The notes under the pieces were generated by a model. That model was not told the origin of the DNA and did no database searches. It was given only the letters and a program-made list of their open reading frames with translations. Shown here piece after piece: positions 9,401 to 19,018 of a stretch of DNA of 64,000 nt (the stretch's first letter is position 1; each line of letters starts with the position of its first letter). The position numbers and the translations under genes were made by a program. Where the stretch lies: contig NZ_FOQV01000001.1 in the NCBI RefSeq assembly GCF_900113835.1, forward strand, positions 992,001-1,056,000. Reading direction: 5' to 3'. The DNA is from Allobosea sp. OK403 (GTDB lineage: Bacteria > Pseudomonadota > Alphaproteobacteria > Rhizobiales > Beijerinckiaceae).

Positions 9401-10144
9401 TCAGCCCGGCAAATCCGCCGCCTTGATCCGCTTGATCCCCAACGCCGCCATATCCGCCCAGGCTTTGGCCAGCGAGCCGTTGAGATCGATCGCGCGGCAG
9501 GCCTCTTCGACGACCCGCGTCTCCAGCCCTGCTTTGGCTGCGTCCTGAGCCGTCCAGTTTACGCAGAAATCCGTGGCGAGGCCGACGACGACAGCGCGCG
9601 TGACGCCGCGCTCCTTGAGGTAGCCGCCCAGGCCCGTCGGCGTTTTGCGGTCGGCCTCGACGAAGCCCGAATAGCTGTCGATCTCCGGTCGGTAGCCTTT
9701 CCGGACGATGGTCTGGGCCCGGGGCAGATCGAGATCGGCCCGGAATTCGGCGCCCTTGCTGCCCTGAATGCAATGGTCCGGCCACAGCACCTGCGGGCCA
9801 TAGGGCATCTGGATCAGTTCGAACGGCTTCTTGCCGGGATGGCTCGAGGCGAAGGAGGAATGGCCGGCGGGGTGCCAGTCCTGCGTCAGGATGATGGTCT
9901 CGAAACGCTTGCCCAACGCATTGATCACCGCAACGACCTCATCGCCCTTGGTCACGGCGAGATTGCCGCCGGGGCAGAAGTCGTTTTGCACATCGACCAC
10001 GATGAGCGCGGTGCGGGCGTCGATCATCGGCTTCTCCTGTGCTTGCAGCGGCCCGGCCGCAATGGCGACGCCCAGCACCGTCGCGCCGGCGATCAGGCTG
10101 CGACGATCGACGGCGATAGAATTCAGCATGGAAACGTTCCCCAT
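9401..10144 (-). CDS. pncA: Nicotinamidase/pyrazinamidase-like isochorismatase-fold hydrolase, probably Tat-exported
   Basis: Deamidates nicotinamide to nicotinate in PncA relatives. The catalytic triad is visible: D51 in VDVQNDFCPGGN, K149 in VRKGYRPEIDSYSGF, and C194 in GLATDFCVNWTAQDA. The metal site is D89-x-H91 with H95 (TQDWHPAGH). WPDHCIQGSKGAEF is also characteristic. Unlike cytoplasmic PncA it carries a leader: DRRSLIAG followed by a hydrophobic stretch ending LQAQ (residues 13-36), resembling a twin-arginine signal with a cleavage site. Start M1 (10144) or M6 (10129) is possible. It heads the run with the WYL regulator. Confidence 0.85.
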   Translation of the reverse strand: MGNVSMLNSIAVDRRSLIAGATVLGVAIAAGPLQAQEKPMIDARTALIVVDVQNDFCPGGNLAVTKGDEVVAVINALGKRFETIILTQDWHPAGHSSFASSHPGKKPFELIQMPYGPQVLWPDHCIQGSKGAEFRADLDLPRAQTIVRKGYRPEIDSYSGFVEADRKTPTGLGGYLKERGVTRAVVVGLATDFCVNWTAQDAAKAGLETRVVEEACRAIDLNGSLAKAWADMAALGIKRIKAADLPG

Positions 10145-10201
10145 CCTTGTCCAATCCCACAGTCAGGCCAGCGCGCCTGCAGCGGCGCGGCGCCCCCTCG
10201 C

Positions 10202-10924
10202 TCATCCCTTGGCCGTGCGCCTCATGCGTGTCACGCCCTTACGCACAGCAAACTTGCGCCCATAAACGTCGCCCGCCAGATCGGGCCGGTAGCAGCGCTG
10301 TTCGAGCAGGGGATCCCAGGAGTGCTCATGGGTGTCGATCAGGTCGAAATCCGCTCTCAGGCGGGCTTCCAGCCGGATGCGGTTCTTGCGATTCTGGTAT
10401 TCAAGCAACACCAGCGAAGCCTTTGACAAGTCGATATGATCCAGCACATCGCCCTCGCCGCCCTCGATATCGATTTTCACGATGTCCGGTGATGGCAGGC
10501 TGGCAGGATCCACGACGGCGACCTCGTAGCGCTCGACCATGGCGCCCGCCACGAAGGTGTCGCCGGCATAAGATGCCAACCCGGATTCGCCGTCCCCGGC
10601 AAAGCGGCTCAGGAAGCTCGCCGTCTTCTGTCCGCCCGGAAACAGAGCCGCGTTGACGATGACGATATCGCGGCGCTGATGCGTATTGCGTTTCAGGAAC
10701 TCGAAGGTGCCGGGATGCGGTTCGTAGGAGGTCACCACGCTGCCCGGCCAACGCGCCGTCGCCCAGAGCGCAAAAGAACCGACGTTCGCGCCGATATCGA
10801 GGATATCGAGGCCGACACCATCATAGCCCGCCTCGTACTCGCCCTCCAGCACGTCCTTGATGGCCCAGTGCATCGCCTCGGGCACCGCAAGGCTCATCGG
10901 AATGCGCGCGATATAATGCTTCAC
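10202..10924 (-). CDS. FkbM family methyltransferase
   Basis: A SAM-dependent methyltransferase. In the open frame, LDILDIGANVGSFALWA is the SAM-binding motif I, SYEPHPGTFEFLKRN is the acidic loop, and IVKIDIEGGEGDVL is the FkbM core motif. I prefer the GTG at 10924 (VKHYIARIPMSLAVPEA; GGGG about 8 nt upstream; about 240 residues) because the additional 32 codons from the ATG at 11020 are basic and lack family character; the longer start remains possible. The substrate is unknown; members act on sugars and polyketides. It lies 57 bp upstream of the nicotinamidase, same strand. Confidence 0.8.
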   Translation of the reverse strand: MKHYIARIPMSLAVPEAMHWAIKDVLEGEYEAGYDGVGLDILDIGANVGSFALWATARWPGSVVTSYEPHPGTFEFLKRNTHQRRDIVIVNAALFPGGQKTASFLSRFAGDGESGLASYAGDTFVAGAMVERYEVAVVDPASLPSPDIVKIDIEGGEGDVLDHIDLSKASLVLLEYQNRKNRIRLEARLRADFDLIDTHEHSWDPLLEQRCYRPDLAGDVYGRKFAVRKGVTRMRRTAKG

Positions 10925-11068
10925 GACAGGCCCCCAAGGACTCCGGGTGCGCTCCCGTCCTCTGGTGAGAAACGCCGTCGCACACGGATGAAAACGCTTT
11001 CCCGCCGCATTTGAAAGCATTGCTCTCGTGTCAGCACAAGGCCGGTATGACGCCGGCCGGTCGAGCAG

Positions 11069-11102
11069 GCGAAAACCCGCGCGACCTCAAGCGGTTTTCG
11101 CG
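11069..11102 (-). terminator. Hairpin just after dnaE, possible terminator
   Basis: Arms GCGAAAACC and GGTTTTCGC extended by CGC/GCG, with one bulged C and an 8-10 base loop, begin 6 bp past the dnaE stop. No U-run follows, so termination is only suggested by the position. Confidence 0.4.
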
Positions 11103-11107
11103 CCTCT

Positions 11108-14100
11108 TCAGCGCAATTCGACGCTGACCACGCCAGGCGCGGCGCGCACCGCATTGGCGATCTGCTGGTTGACCGGATAGCGCCCCGGCAACTCGATCTC
11201 GACCTCTTGTGCGCCATCGTTCAGGATCATGATCAGCGCGATCTTGCCCTCGGCCCTGATGCCGTCGCTGCGCGGCCGGACACGCTCGGCGATCGAGGCC
11301 AGCGCCTTGTCGTCACGCAGATAGACCAGCAGATCCTGCTTCTGACGCGCGGCAAGATCGTCCAACACCTCGACATCCTCGATGCGCGGCCGAACCTCCT
11401 CGCCGTCGAGCACGGCAGACAGGCGCAGGACCAGCGCCCTGCCCGGCTCCAACAGATCCCGGTAGCGCTGCAGCCCTTCCGAGAACAGGATCGCTTCGAA
11501 CTGGCCGCTCGGATCGGAGAGATTGACGATGCCCATCTTCGAGCCGGATTTCGTCCGCCGCTCCGATTTGTCGATGACGGAAACGGCGACCTTGGCGACC
11601 GAAGTGCCGTTGGTGCGCACGGTCTGGGCGAAATCGGCATAGCGCTGCACGCGCAGGCGCTTGAGCACGTGCTCGTAATCGTCGAGCGGGTGGCCGGAGA
11701 GGAAGAAGCCGACCGCGTCATGCTCGCGCCTGAGCCGTTCGGCCGGCGACCAGGGCTCGACGGGCGGGATGCGGAAAGCCTCCTGGACCATGCCGCCGCC
11801 GAAGAAATCGGATTGCCCCGCCGCCGCCTCGTCACGCGTGCGGTTGGAGAGCGCCAGCATGCCGTCGATCGCCGCCATGGCCCGGGCGCGCTCCGGCTCC
11901 AGCGCATCCAGCGCGCCTGCCGCAATCAGCGCCTCGATGGTGCGGCGATTGACCAGTTTGGTGTCGATCCGCCGGGCAAAGTCGGCGAGATCCTTGAAAT
12001 CGCCGCCGGCGCGGCGCGCGACGACGACGGATTCGACCGCAAGCCGCCCGACACCCTTGATCGCGCCGAGCGCATAATGGATCGCGCCATCGGCGACGTC
12101 GAACTCGACGCCGGAGCGGTTGATCGCGGGCGGCAGAACCTTGATCCCAAGGCGCTCGGCGTCGCGGCGGAATTCGTTGAGCTTGTCGGTGTTGCCCATA
12201 TCGAGCGTCATCGAGGCTGCGAGGAATTCGACCGGATAATTCGCCTTGAGATAGGCGGTCTGGAAGGCCACCACGGCATAAGCGGCCGCATGGCTCTTGT
12301 TGAAGCCGTAATCGGCGAATTTCGCCAGAAGGTCGAAGATCTCGGAAGCGATATCCTTGGTCATGCCGCCTTCGACGGCGCCGCGCACGAAACGGTCGCG
12401 CTGGGCGTCCATCTCGGCCTTGATCTTCTTGCCCATGGCGCGGCGCAGCAGGTCTGCCTCGCCGAGCGAATAGCCCGAGAGCGCCTGGGCCACCTGCATG
12501 ACCTGCTCCTGGTAGACGATGATGCCGTGCGTTTCGGCGAGGATCGGCTCCATCTTGGGGTGCAGATAGGTCGGGCTTTCCTGACCGAGCTTGCGGCGGC
12601 AATAGCTCGGGATGTTATCCATCGGGCCCGGCCGGTAGAGCGCGACCAGCGCGATCAGATCCTCGATCCGGTCGGCTTTCATGTCGACGAGCGCACGACG
12701 CATGCCGGCGCTTTCCACCTGGAACACGCCGACCACCTCGCCGCGCGCCAGCATCTCGTAGCTCTTGGGATCGTCGAAAGGCAGGCTCGCGAGGTCGACC
12801 GCGATGCCACGCTGGGCGATGAGCTTCACCGCCGTCTCCAGGGTGGTCAGCGTCTTGAGGCCGAGGAAGTCGAACTTCACCAGCCCGGCCTGCTCGACCC
12901 ATTTCATGTTGAACTGGGTGACGCGCATGCCGGTGCGCGGATCGACCGAGAGCGCGACGAGCTGTTCGAGCGGGCGGTCGCCGATGACGACGCCTGCCGC
13001 ATGGGTCGAGGCGTGGCGGTGCAGGCCTTCGAGCTTCTGGCCGATCTCGAGCAGGCGCGCGACGATCGGCTCCTCCGCAGCCGCTTCCTGCAGCTTGGGC
13101 TCGCCTGCAATCGCATCGACCAGCGAAATCGGCTTCGCCGGATTCTGCGGCACGAGCTTGGTCAGCTTGTCGACCTGGCCGTAGGGCATTTCCAGAACAC
13201 GGCCGACGTCGCGCAGCACGCCGCGCGCCAGCAGCGTACCGAAGGTGATGATCTGGGCGACGCGCTCCTCGCCATAATGGCGTTTGACGTAGTCGATCAC
13301 CTCTTCTCGCCGATTCTGGCAGAAGTCGATGTCGAAATCCGGCATCGAAACGCGGTCGGGGTTGAGGAAGCGCTCGAACAGCAGGCCGAAGCGCAACGGA
13401 TCGACGTCGGTGATGGTCAGCGCATAGGCGACGAGCGAACCAGCGCCCGAACCACGACCGGGCCCGACCGGAATGCCATGGTCTTTGGCCCATTTGATAA
13501 AGTCGGCAACGATCAGAAAGTAGCCCGGGAACTTCATCCGGGTGATGATGGAGAGCTCGAAATCGAGCCGCTTCTCATAGTGCTCGACCGTATAGCCAGA
13601 AGCCGGGCCGTGCTTGGCAAGCCGCGCGGCAAGGCCTGCGCGCGCCTGTACTTCCAGCTCCTCCGCCTCGTCACTCCCTTCCGCACCGAAGCGCGGCAGG
13701 ATCGGCTTGCGCAGGCCGACGCGCCAGGAGCAGCGCATCGCGATCTCGACGGTCGCGCTCAAGGCCTCCGGCAGATCGGCAAAGCGCCGCTTCATCTCGG
13801 CGCGGCTGGCAAACTGATGCAGCGGCGTGACGCGGCGGCGCTCGCCATCGGAAACCAGACGCCCTGCGGCGACCGCCAGCAGCGCGTCATGGGCATCGAA
13901 GTCGCCAGGCTTTGCGAAGAAGGGCTCGTTGGTGGCGACGATCGGTAGGTCGGCATCATAGGCAAGCCGCAGCAGATGCGCCTCGACCACGGCCTGCCCC
14001 TCGCGCTCATGGCGCTGGATCTCGACATAGAGCCGGTCGCCGAAAATGGCGGCGAGTTGGTCGAGCCGGTTTTTTGCCTGCGGCGCCTGCCCAGCCCGCA

Positions 14101-14581
14101 GCGCCATGTCGAGCGGACCGCCATACCCGCCCGTCAAGGCGATCAGCCCTTCATGATGCGCCGCCAGGCGCTCCAGCGACGAGATCGGCTGCCCCGAGCC
14201 GCCGGCCGCCAGGCAGGCCTCGGAGACGAGCTTCATCAGGTTGCCATAACCAGCTTCCGTCATGGCGAGCAGGACGATGTGCGGTGTGTCCTGCTGTACG
14301 GGCTTGCGGCCGCCCTCGGCTTCGTCGGCGAAATCAACCGAGAGCTGCACGCCCACGATCGGTTGCAAGCCGGAGCCCGCCAGCTTCTCCGAAAATTCGA
14401 GCGCGCCGAACAGGTTGTTGGTGTCGGTCAGCGCCAGCGCCGGCTGCCCGTCCCCGGCAGCCATCTTGGCGATGGTCGAGATGGTCATCGCACCTTCGAG
14501 CAGCGAATAGCTTGAATGGACATGAAGATGGACGAAGCCGACCTCCGACAGAATGCGTGCCTCGTCGGATTCTCGACTCAT
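11108..14581 (-). CDS. dnaE: DNA polymerase III alpha subunit
   Basis: Replicative polymerase catalytic subunit, 1157 residues from the ATG at 14581, which has a clear GAGGGTGGA upstream; E. coli DnaE has 1160. Order of domains: PHP (FVHLHVHSSYSLLEGAM near residue 17), then polymerase palm with the PDFDIDFCQNRR acidic pair and GPGRGSGAGSLVAYAL. The fingers carry HASTHAAGVVIGD. Then HhH motifs (GAIKGVGRLAVESV), an OB fold (TKSGSKMGIVNLSDPSGQFE) and the C-terminal tau-binding region. It is DnaE1-type, with no intein. A 913-codon antisense frame on the other strand is a GC artefact. Confidence 0.98.
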   Translation of the reverse strand: MSRESDEARILSEVGFVHLHVHSSYSLLEGAMTISTIAKMAAGDGQPALALTDTNNLFGALEFSEKLAGSGLQPIVGVQLSVDFADEAEGGRKPVQQDTPHIVLLAMTEAGYGNLMKLVSEACLAAGGSGQPISSLERLAAHHEGLIALTGGYGGPLDMALRAGQAPQAKNRLDQLAAIFGDRLYVEIQRHEREGQAVVEAHLLRLAYDADLPIVATNEPFFAKPGDFDAHDALLAVAAGRLVSDGERRRVTPLHQFASRAEMKRRFADLPEALSATVEIAMRCSWRVGLRKPILPRFGAEGSDEAEELEVQARAGLAARLAKHGPASGYTVEHYEKRLDFELSIITRMKFPGYFLIVADFIKWAKDHGIPVGPGRGSGAGSLVAYALTITDVDPLRFGLLFERFLNPDRVSMPDFDIDFCQNRREEVIDYVKRHYGEERVAQIITFGTLLARGVLRDVGRVLEMPYGQVDKLTKLVPQNPAKPISLVDAIAGEPKLQEAAAEEPIVARLLEIGQKLEGLHRHASTHAAGVVIGDRPLEQLVALSVDPRTGMRVTQFNMKWVEQAGLVKFDFLGLKTLTTLETAVKLIAQRGIAVDLASLPFDDPKSYEMLARGEVVGVFQVESAGMRRALVDMKADRIEDLIALVALYRPGPMDNIPSYCRRKLGQESPTYLHPKMEPILAETHGIIVYQEQVMQVAQALSGYSLGEADLLRRAMGKKIKAEMDAQRDRFVRGAVEGGMTKDIASEIFDLLAKFADYGFNKSHAAAYAVVAFQTAYLKANYPVEFLAASMTLDMGNTDKLNEFRRDAERLGIKVLPPAINRSGVEFDVADGAIHYALGAIKGVGRLAVESVVVARRAGGDFKDLADFARRIDTKLVNRRTIEALIAAGALDALEPERARAMAAIDGMLALSNRTRDEAAAGQSDFFGGGMVQEAFRIPPVEPWSPAERLRREHDAVGFFLSGHPLDDYEHVLKRLRVQRYADFAQTVRTNGTSVAKVAVSVIDKSERRTKSGSKMGIVNLSDPSGQFEAILFSEGLQRYRDLLEPGRALVLRLSAVLDGEEVRPRIEDVEVLDDLAARQKQDLLVYLRDDKALASIAERVRPRSDGIRAEGKIALIMILNDGAQEVEIELPGRYPVNQQIANAVRAAPGVVSVELR

Positions 14582-14673
14582 TCCACCCTCGCCTGCCGCC
14601 TGCTCAGGGCGCGACTCGCGGTGTCGCGCCAGCGTCATATGAAGCGGTTGCGTGGCAGGCGTCGAGGCGGTGG

Positions 14674-14712
14674 CATGCCGCGCTGTGGATAGCCATGCCG
14701 CGCTGTGGATAG
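14674..14712. repeat. Two tandem copies of a 20-bp unit upstream of dnaE
   Basis: The unit CATGCCGCGCTGTGGATAG occurs at 14674-14692 and again at 14694-14712 (period 20). It lies about 90 bp upstream of the dnaE start and directly after the stop of a tiny membrane ORF, so it falls in the likely dnaE promoter or leader. Confidence 0.8.
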
Positions 14713-14713
14713 G

Positions 14714-14824
14714 TCAGACGCGCGGCCCCGCCATCAACGCCGCCCAGATCCAGATCATGCCGAGGAACAGGCCAAGCGACAGGATTTCAGCCAGCCCGAC
14801 GACCAGTTTGCGCGCAGCGATCAT
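14714..14824 (-). CDS. Candidate 36-residue single-pass membrane protein
   Basis: The minus strand from the ATG at 14824 reads MIAARKLVVGLAEILSLGL and continues through a hydrophobic helix (FLGMIWIWAALMAG) to PRV and a TGA. GGAG sits 6 nt before this ATG; an earlier in-frame ATG at 14830 abuts the GGAG and is less likely. A positively charged N-terminus followed by one transmembrane segment is typical of bacterial small membrane proteins. It lies between lolD and dnaE on the same strand as both. No function can be assigned. Confidence 0.5.
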   Translation of the reverse strand: MIAARKLVVGLAEILSLGLFLGMIWIWAALMAGPRV

Positions 14825-14952
14825 GTCCATCTCCAATGTTCTCTATACGTCCAATTTAATTCATGTTTTGTTCTCGTCAATGCCTATAGGTCAGCTCCGC
14901 TCTGCACATATGAATGGCAGTTAACAGAATATTAAATGACGCTGACTTGCCG

Positions 14953-15639
14953 TCAGAGCGGCACCACCAGCCCGTCGCGGATCGTCACCTGGCGATCCAT
15001 GCGGCGAGCAAGGTCGAGATTATGGGTCGCGATCAGCGCCGCCAGCCCCGAGGCACGTGCCAGGGCCACGAGCGTCGAGAAGACATGCAGCGAGGTGTGC
15101 GGATCGAGATTGCCGGTGGGCTCGTCGGCCAGCAGCAGGCGCGGCGTATTGGCCATGGCGCGGCCGATCGCGACGCGCTGCTGCTCGCCGCCGGAGAGTT
15201 CGCCCGGCAGATGGTCGAGGCGCGCGCCCAAGCCGAGGAAGGTCAGGAGTTCGGCGGCCCGCTCCTCCGCCAGTTGCTTTGGCAGGCCACGGATGCGCTG
15301 CGGCAGGACGACGTTCTCCAGCGCGCTGAATTCCGGCAGCAGATGGTGGAACTGGTAGACGAAGCCGATCTCGGTGCGCCGCAGCCGGGTGCGGCCCTTG
15401 TCGTCGAGCTTGGCGGTCGCCATGCCGCCGACGAAAACCTCGCCGGCATCCGGCTTTTCGAGCAGGCCGGCGACATGGAGCAAGGTCGACTTGCCCGTGC
15501 CGCTTGGCGCGACGAGCGCGACGAGCTCACCCGGCCACAGCGCGAAATCCGCCTTGCGCAGGATTTCGAGCGGAGCATCGGTCTGGGGGTAGAAGCGCTC
15601 GACCTGGGAGAGGAAGAGTGCAGGTGTTTCGCGTTGCAT
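14953..15639 (-). CDS. lolD: Lipoprotein-releasing ABC transporter ATP-binding protein LolD
   Basis: ATPase that powers LolCE extraction of lipoproteins from the inner membrane to LolA. The 228-residue protein from the ATG at 15639 ([17 protein letters not shown]) shows Walker [14 protein letters not shown]-loop [10 protein letters not shown], signature [14 protein letters not shown], Walker [13 protein letters not shown], and the H-loop in [10 protein letters not shown]. The longer frame to 15777 overlaps lolC and is not used. It starts 20 bp after the lolC stop, so the two form an operon. Confidence 0.95.
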   Translation of the reverse strand: MQRETPALFLSQVERFYPQTDAPLEILRKADFALWPGELVALVAPSGTGKSTLLHVAGLLEKPDAGEVFVGGMATAKLDDKGRTRLRRTEIGFVYQFHHLLPEFSALENVVLPQRIRGLPKQLAEERAAELLTFLGLGARLDHLPGELSGGEQQRVAIGRAMANTPRLLLADEPTGNLDPHTSLHVFSTLVALARASGLAALIATHNLDLARRMDRQVTIRDGLVVPL

Positions 15640-15659
15640 GATGCGGCCAGTTCCTGCCT

Positions 15660-16979
15660 TCAACCCATCCTGAGCGCTTGGACGGGGTCGAGACGCGCCG
15701 CCTTCCAGGCCGGATAGAGCGTCGCCAGCAGCGACAGGACAAGCGCCATCACCACCACGCTCGTGACCTCGCTCCAATCAATGACGGAGGGAATGTCGCT
15801 GAGGAAACGCACGGTCGGATCCCAGAGATTGGCGCCGGTGAGCCAGTTCAGCGCCGCGGTGATCGACTTGATGTTCCTGGCGAAAACGATCCCGAGCCCG
15901 AGGCCCGCCAGCGTCCCGAAGACACCGATCGCCGCGCCCGTAATCAGGAAGACGCGCAGGACCGTGCCGCGCGTCGCCCCCATCGTCCGCATGATCGCGA
16001 TGTCCGATGTCTTGTCCTTCACCAGCATGATCAGGCCCGACACGATGTTGAGCGCCGCGACGAGCACGATCAGGGCCAGGATGATGAACATGACGTTGCG
16101 CTCGACTTCGAGCGCGCTGAAGAAGGTCCGGTTGCGCTGGCGCCAGTCGGACAGCACGAGCGGTCGCGGCGCATCGGCCTCGATAGCGTCGCGCACGGCC
16201 TGGGTCTTGTCGGGATTGTCGACGAAGATCTCGATGACGTTCACGTCGCCGTCGCGGTTGAAATAGGCCTGCGCCTCCGTCAGCGGCATGAAGACGAAGG
16301 AGCTGTCGAACTCGGTCATCCCGATTTCGAACACGGCCTGCACCGGATAGGCCTTGATGCGCGGCGCCGTGCCAAAGGGCGTGGAGGCCCCGCGCGGCGT
16401 CACGATGGTGATCGAATCACCCGGTTGCAGCGACAGGGAATCCGCCAGGCGCTTGCCGATGGCGACGCCGCCTGCCGTGTCGAAGCCATCGAGCGTGCCG
16501 CGCTTGATGTTGCCGCCGACGAAGGGGATCGATTTGAGGTCGGCCTCGCTGATGCCGCGCACCAGCACGCCGCCATTGGCGTATTGCGACGACGCCAGCG
16601 CCTGCCCCTCGACCAGCGGGATGGCGAGCTTGATGCCCGGCACCTTCCGAAGCCGCTCCGCCACCGCCATATAATCGTCGAGCGGGCGGTCGATCGGGGT
16701 CGCGAAGATGTGGCCGTTCACGCCGACGATCTTCTCAAGCAGCTCCTTGCGGAAGCCGTTCATCACCGACATCACGATGATCAGCGTAGCGACGCCGAGC
16801 AGGATGCCGAGGAAGGAGAAGCCGGCAATGACCGAAACGAAGCCCTCGCGCCGACGCGTGCGCAGATAGCGCCCGGCCAGCAGCCATTCGAAGCCAGCGA
16901 AGGGGCGGGTTCCGGTGGGCTGAATCTGCGCGCCCGCATCGGCCGTCTCAGCCGACATCGCCTGCGTCGCCATATTCAT
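15660..16979 (-). CDS. lolC: Lipoprotein-releasing ABC transporter permease LolC/LolE
   Basis: Inner-membrane permease of the Lol system, 439 residues. N-terminal [30 protein letters not shown] and the first membrane helix are followed by a large periplasmic MacB-like domain (residues about 65-285). Three C-terminal membrane segments follow ([53 protein letters not shown]). Only one permease gene accompanies lolD, as in most alphaproteobacteria, where a single LolCE-type (LolF) protein is thought to form a homodimer. It lies 28 bp downstream of proS, same strand. Confidence 0.93.
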   Translation of the reverse strand: MNMATQAMSAETADAGAQIQPTGTRPFAGFEWLLAGRYLRTRRREGFVSVIAGFSFLGILLGVATLIIVMSVMNGFRKELLEKIVGVNGHIFATPIDRPLDDYMAVAERLRKVPGIKLAIPLVEGQALASSQYANGGVLVRGISEADLKSIPFVGGNIKRGTLDGFDTAGGVAIGKRLADSLSLQPGDSITIVTPRGASTPFGTAPRIKAYPVQAVFEIGMTEFDSSFVFMPLTEAQAYFNRDGDVNVIEIFVDNPDKTQAVRDAIEADAPRPLVLSDWRQRNRTFFSALEVERNVMFIILALIVLVAALNIVSGLIMLVKDKTSDIAIMRTMGATRGTVLRVFLITGAAIGVFGTLAGLGLGIVFARNIKSITAALNWLTGANLWDPTVRFLSDIPSVIDWSEVTSVVVMALVLSLLATLYPAWKAARLDPVQALRMG

Positions 16980-17007
16980 CGACCCCTGCCCTGCCGGTTG
17001 CGCTGGT

Positions 17008-18339
17008 TCACGCGGCCTTGCCCTTGAAGCGGTCGAGCGCAGCCTCGAGCGAGACGAGCTCGCGCTCGCCGCCGGCGCGGCGCTTGATCTCGACCTTGCC
17101 CTCAGTCAGCCCCTTGGGGCCCACGATGATCTGCCAGGGCACGCCGATCAGGTCAGCAGTGGCGAATTTGCCACCCGGACGCGTGTCGGTGTCGTCGTAG
17201 AGCGCGTCATAGCCCTTGGCGAGCAGCGTCTTGTAGAGCTGCTCGCAGGCGCCGTCGGTCGCAGCGTCGCCGACCTTGAGGTTCAGCACCGCGACATCGA
17301 AAGGCGCGATTTCATCGGGCCAGATGATGCCGCCCTCGTCATGGCTGGCTTCGATCAGGGCGGCGACCAGCCTGCTCGGGCCGATGCCATAAGAGCCCAT
17401 ATGGACCGGCGAGAGCGTGCCATCCGGCCCGGTCACCGTGGCACCCATCGGCTCGGAATACTTCGTGCCGAAATAGAAGATGTGACCGACTTCGATGCCA
17501 CGCGCCGAAAGCTGCTTGTCGGCGGGGATCGCGTCAAAATCCGCAGCCTCATGCATCTCCTCGGTCGCGGCATAGAGGCTCGTCCATTTGTCGACGAGGC
17601 TCTGGAGACCGTCCACGCTGTCGAAATCGGTGTCGATCGCGGGCGTCTCGAAGTCGAGATAGTCCTTGTGGCAGAAGACCTGGCTCTCGCCGGTCGAGGC
17701 CAGCACGATGAATTCGTGGCTGAGATCGCCGCCGATCGGGCCGGTATCGGCGCGCATCGGGATCGCCTTCAGTCCGAGCCGCGCAAAGGTGCGCAGATAG
17801 GCCGTGAACATGCGGTTATAGGCGTGGCGTGCACTGGCCTGGTCGATGTCGAAGGAATAGGCGTCCTTCATCAGGAACTCGCGCCCGCGCATCACGCCGA
17901 AACGAGGGCGGACCTCGTCGCGGAACTTCCACTGGATGTGGTAGAGATTGAGCGGCAAGTCCTTGTAGGACTTCACGTAGGACCGGAAGATGTCGGTGAC
18001 CATCTCCTCGTTGGTCGGGCCGTAGAGCATCTCGCGATCGTGCCGGTCCTTGATGCGCAGCATCTCCTTGCCATAGGCGTCGTAGCGGCCGCTCTCGCGC
18101 CAGAGATCGGCCGACTGGATCGTCGGCATCAGGATCTCGATGGCGCCCGAGCGGTTCTGCTCCTCGCGGACGATGCGGCTGATCTTGTCGAGGACCCGCA
18201 GGCCCAGCGGCAGCCAGGAATAGATGCCGGCGGACTGCTGGCGGATCATCCCCGCGCGCAGCATCAGGCGGTGCGAGACGATCTCGGCTTCTTTGGGCGT
18301 ATCACGCAGCAGGGGCAGAAAGTAGCGGGAGAGGCGCAT
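17008..18339 (-). CDS. proS: Prolyl-tRNA synthetase (short alphaproteobacterial type)
   Basis: Class II aminoacyl-tRNA synthetase charging tRNA-Pro. With the ATG at 18339 ([19 protein letters not shown]) it is 443 residues. Motif 2 is in the [17 protein letters not shown]...[17 protein letters not shown] region, motif 3 is [14 protein letters not shown], and the C-terminal anticodon-binding domain contains VLNLKVGD and [11 protein letters not shown]. About 130 residues shorter than the E. coli enzyme, it lacks the INS editing domain, the usual state in this class; Ala-tRNA-Pro would need a separate editing protein. Upstream in-frame codons to 18405 look non-homologous. lolC and lolD follow in the same direction. 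Confidence 0.97.
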   Translation of the reverse strand: MRLSRYFLPLLRDTPKEAEIVSHRLMLRAGMIRQQSAGIYSWLPLGLRVLDKISRIVREEQNRSGAIEILMPTIQSADLWRESGRYDAYGKEMLRIKDRHDREMLYGPTNEEMVTDIFRSYVKSYKDLPLNLYHIQWKFRDEVRPRFGVMRGREFLMKDAYSFDIDQASARHAYNRMFTAYLRTFARLGLKAIPMRADTGPIGGDLSHEFIVLASTGESQVFCHKDYLDFETPAIDTDFDSVDGLQSLVDKWTSLYAATEEMHEAADFDAIPADKQLSARGIEVGHIFYFGTKYSEPMGATVTGPDGTLSPVHMGSYGIGPSRLVAALIEASHDEGGIIWPDEIAPFDVAVLNLKVGDAATDGACEQLYKTLLAKGYDALYDDTDTRPGGKFATADLIGVPWQIIVGPKGLTEGKVEIKRRAGGERELVSLEAALDRFKGKAA

Positions 18340-18468
18340 GGAGGAACTCGTGGAACGGTGGACCCGCACCGAAACGATGCGAGTCAGTGGTGCCAGAGAC
18401 ACCATCGCCGTTCACAAAATGCAAATGCAAATCCAATTCGCACCACCGAAAATGGCGCGGAACCGGGG

Positions 18469-18969
18469 TTAGCGCGTCGGGAATTTGACCTTGAGCCTGG
18501 TGCTGACCAGCGGCGGAACGAAGGCCGAGACATCTCCGCCCATCGACGCGATCTGGCGGACCAGCGTCGAGGTGATGTAGCGCGTATTGGCGGAAGCCGG
18601 GAGGAACACGGTCTGCAAATCGGGCACCATGGTCTGGTTCATGCCGGCGAGCTGCATCTCGTAGTCGAAGTCGGTGGCGTCGCGCAGGCCGCGGATCATG
18701 ATGGTCGCGCCGGCGGCCTGGGCGGCCTGGACGGCGAGATAGTCGAAGGTCACGACCTCGATGGCAACGCCCTCCGCCGCAGCGATCGGCCCTGCGACCT
18801 CGCGCAGCAATGCAGCGCGTTCATCGGCCGAAAAGATCGGGGCCTTGCCGGGATGCACGCCGATGGCCAGGACGAGCCGGTCGCAGAGCCGGCAGGCGCC
18901 AGCGATGACGTCGGCATGGCCGTTGGTGATCGGGTCGAAGGATCCGGGATAAAAGGCTGTGCGGCTCAT
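18469..18969 (-). CDS. coaD: Phosphopantetheine adenylyltransferase
   Basis: Penultimate step of coenzyme A synthesis, forming dephospho-CoA from 4'-phosphopantetheine and ATP. In the 166-residue protein the nucleotidyltransferase motif is [16 protein letters not shown] (the NGH is the HxGH-type nucleotide site). [21 protein letters not shown] and the TSTLVRQI segment complete the active site. Length matches the family. It starts 49 bp after the chemoreceptor stop and ends 129 bp before proS, all on the minus strand; the grouping looks positional rather than functional. Confidence 0.96.
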   Translation of the reverse strand: MSRTAFYPGSFDPITNGHADVIAGACRLCDRLVLAIGVHPGKAPIFSADERAALLREVAGPIAAAEGVAIEVVTFDYLAVQAAQAAGATIMIRGLRDATDFDYEMQLAGMNQTMVPDLQTVFLPASANTRYITSTLVRQIASMGGDVSAFVPPLVSTRLKVKFPTR

Positions 18970-19018
18970 GAGGAAGGGTTAGCCCCTGCCCGCCTCGCCG
19001 ACAAGCGGCTCGCCGCGC

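Noticed and set aside
8120-10426. 768-codon plus-strand frame across the EVE, VOC, WYL and nicotinamidase genes
   Set aside because: It is antisense to four genes with clear domains and has the composition of a shadow frame.
11207-13948. 913-codon plus-strand frame opposite dnaE
   Set aside because: It lies entirely antisense to dnaE, whose motifs are complete. The translated product has no family features.
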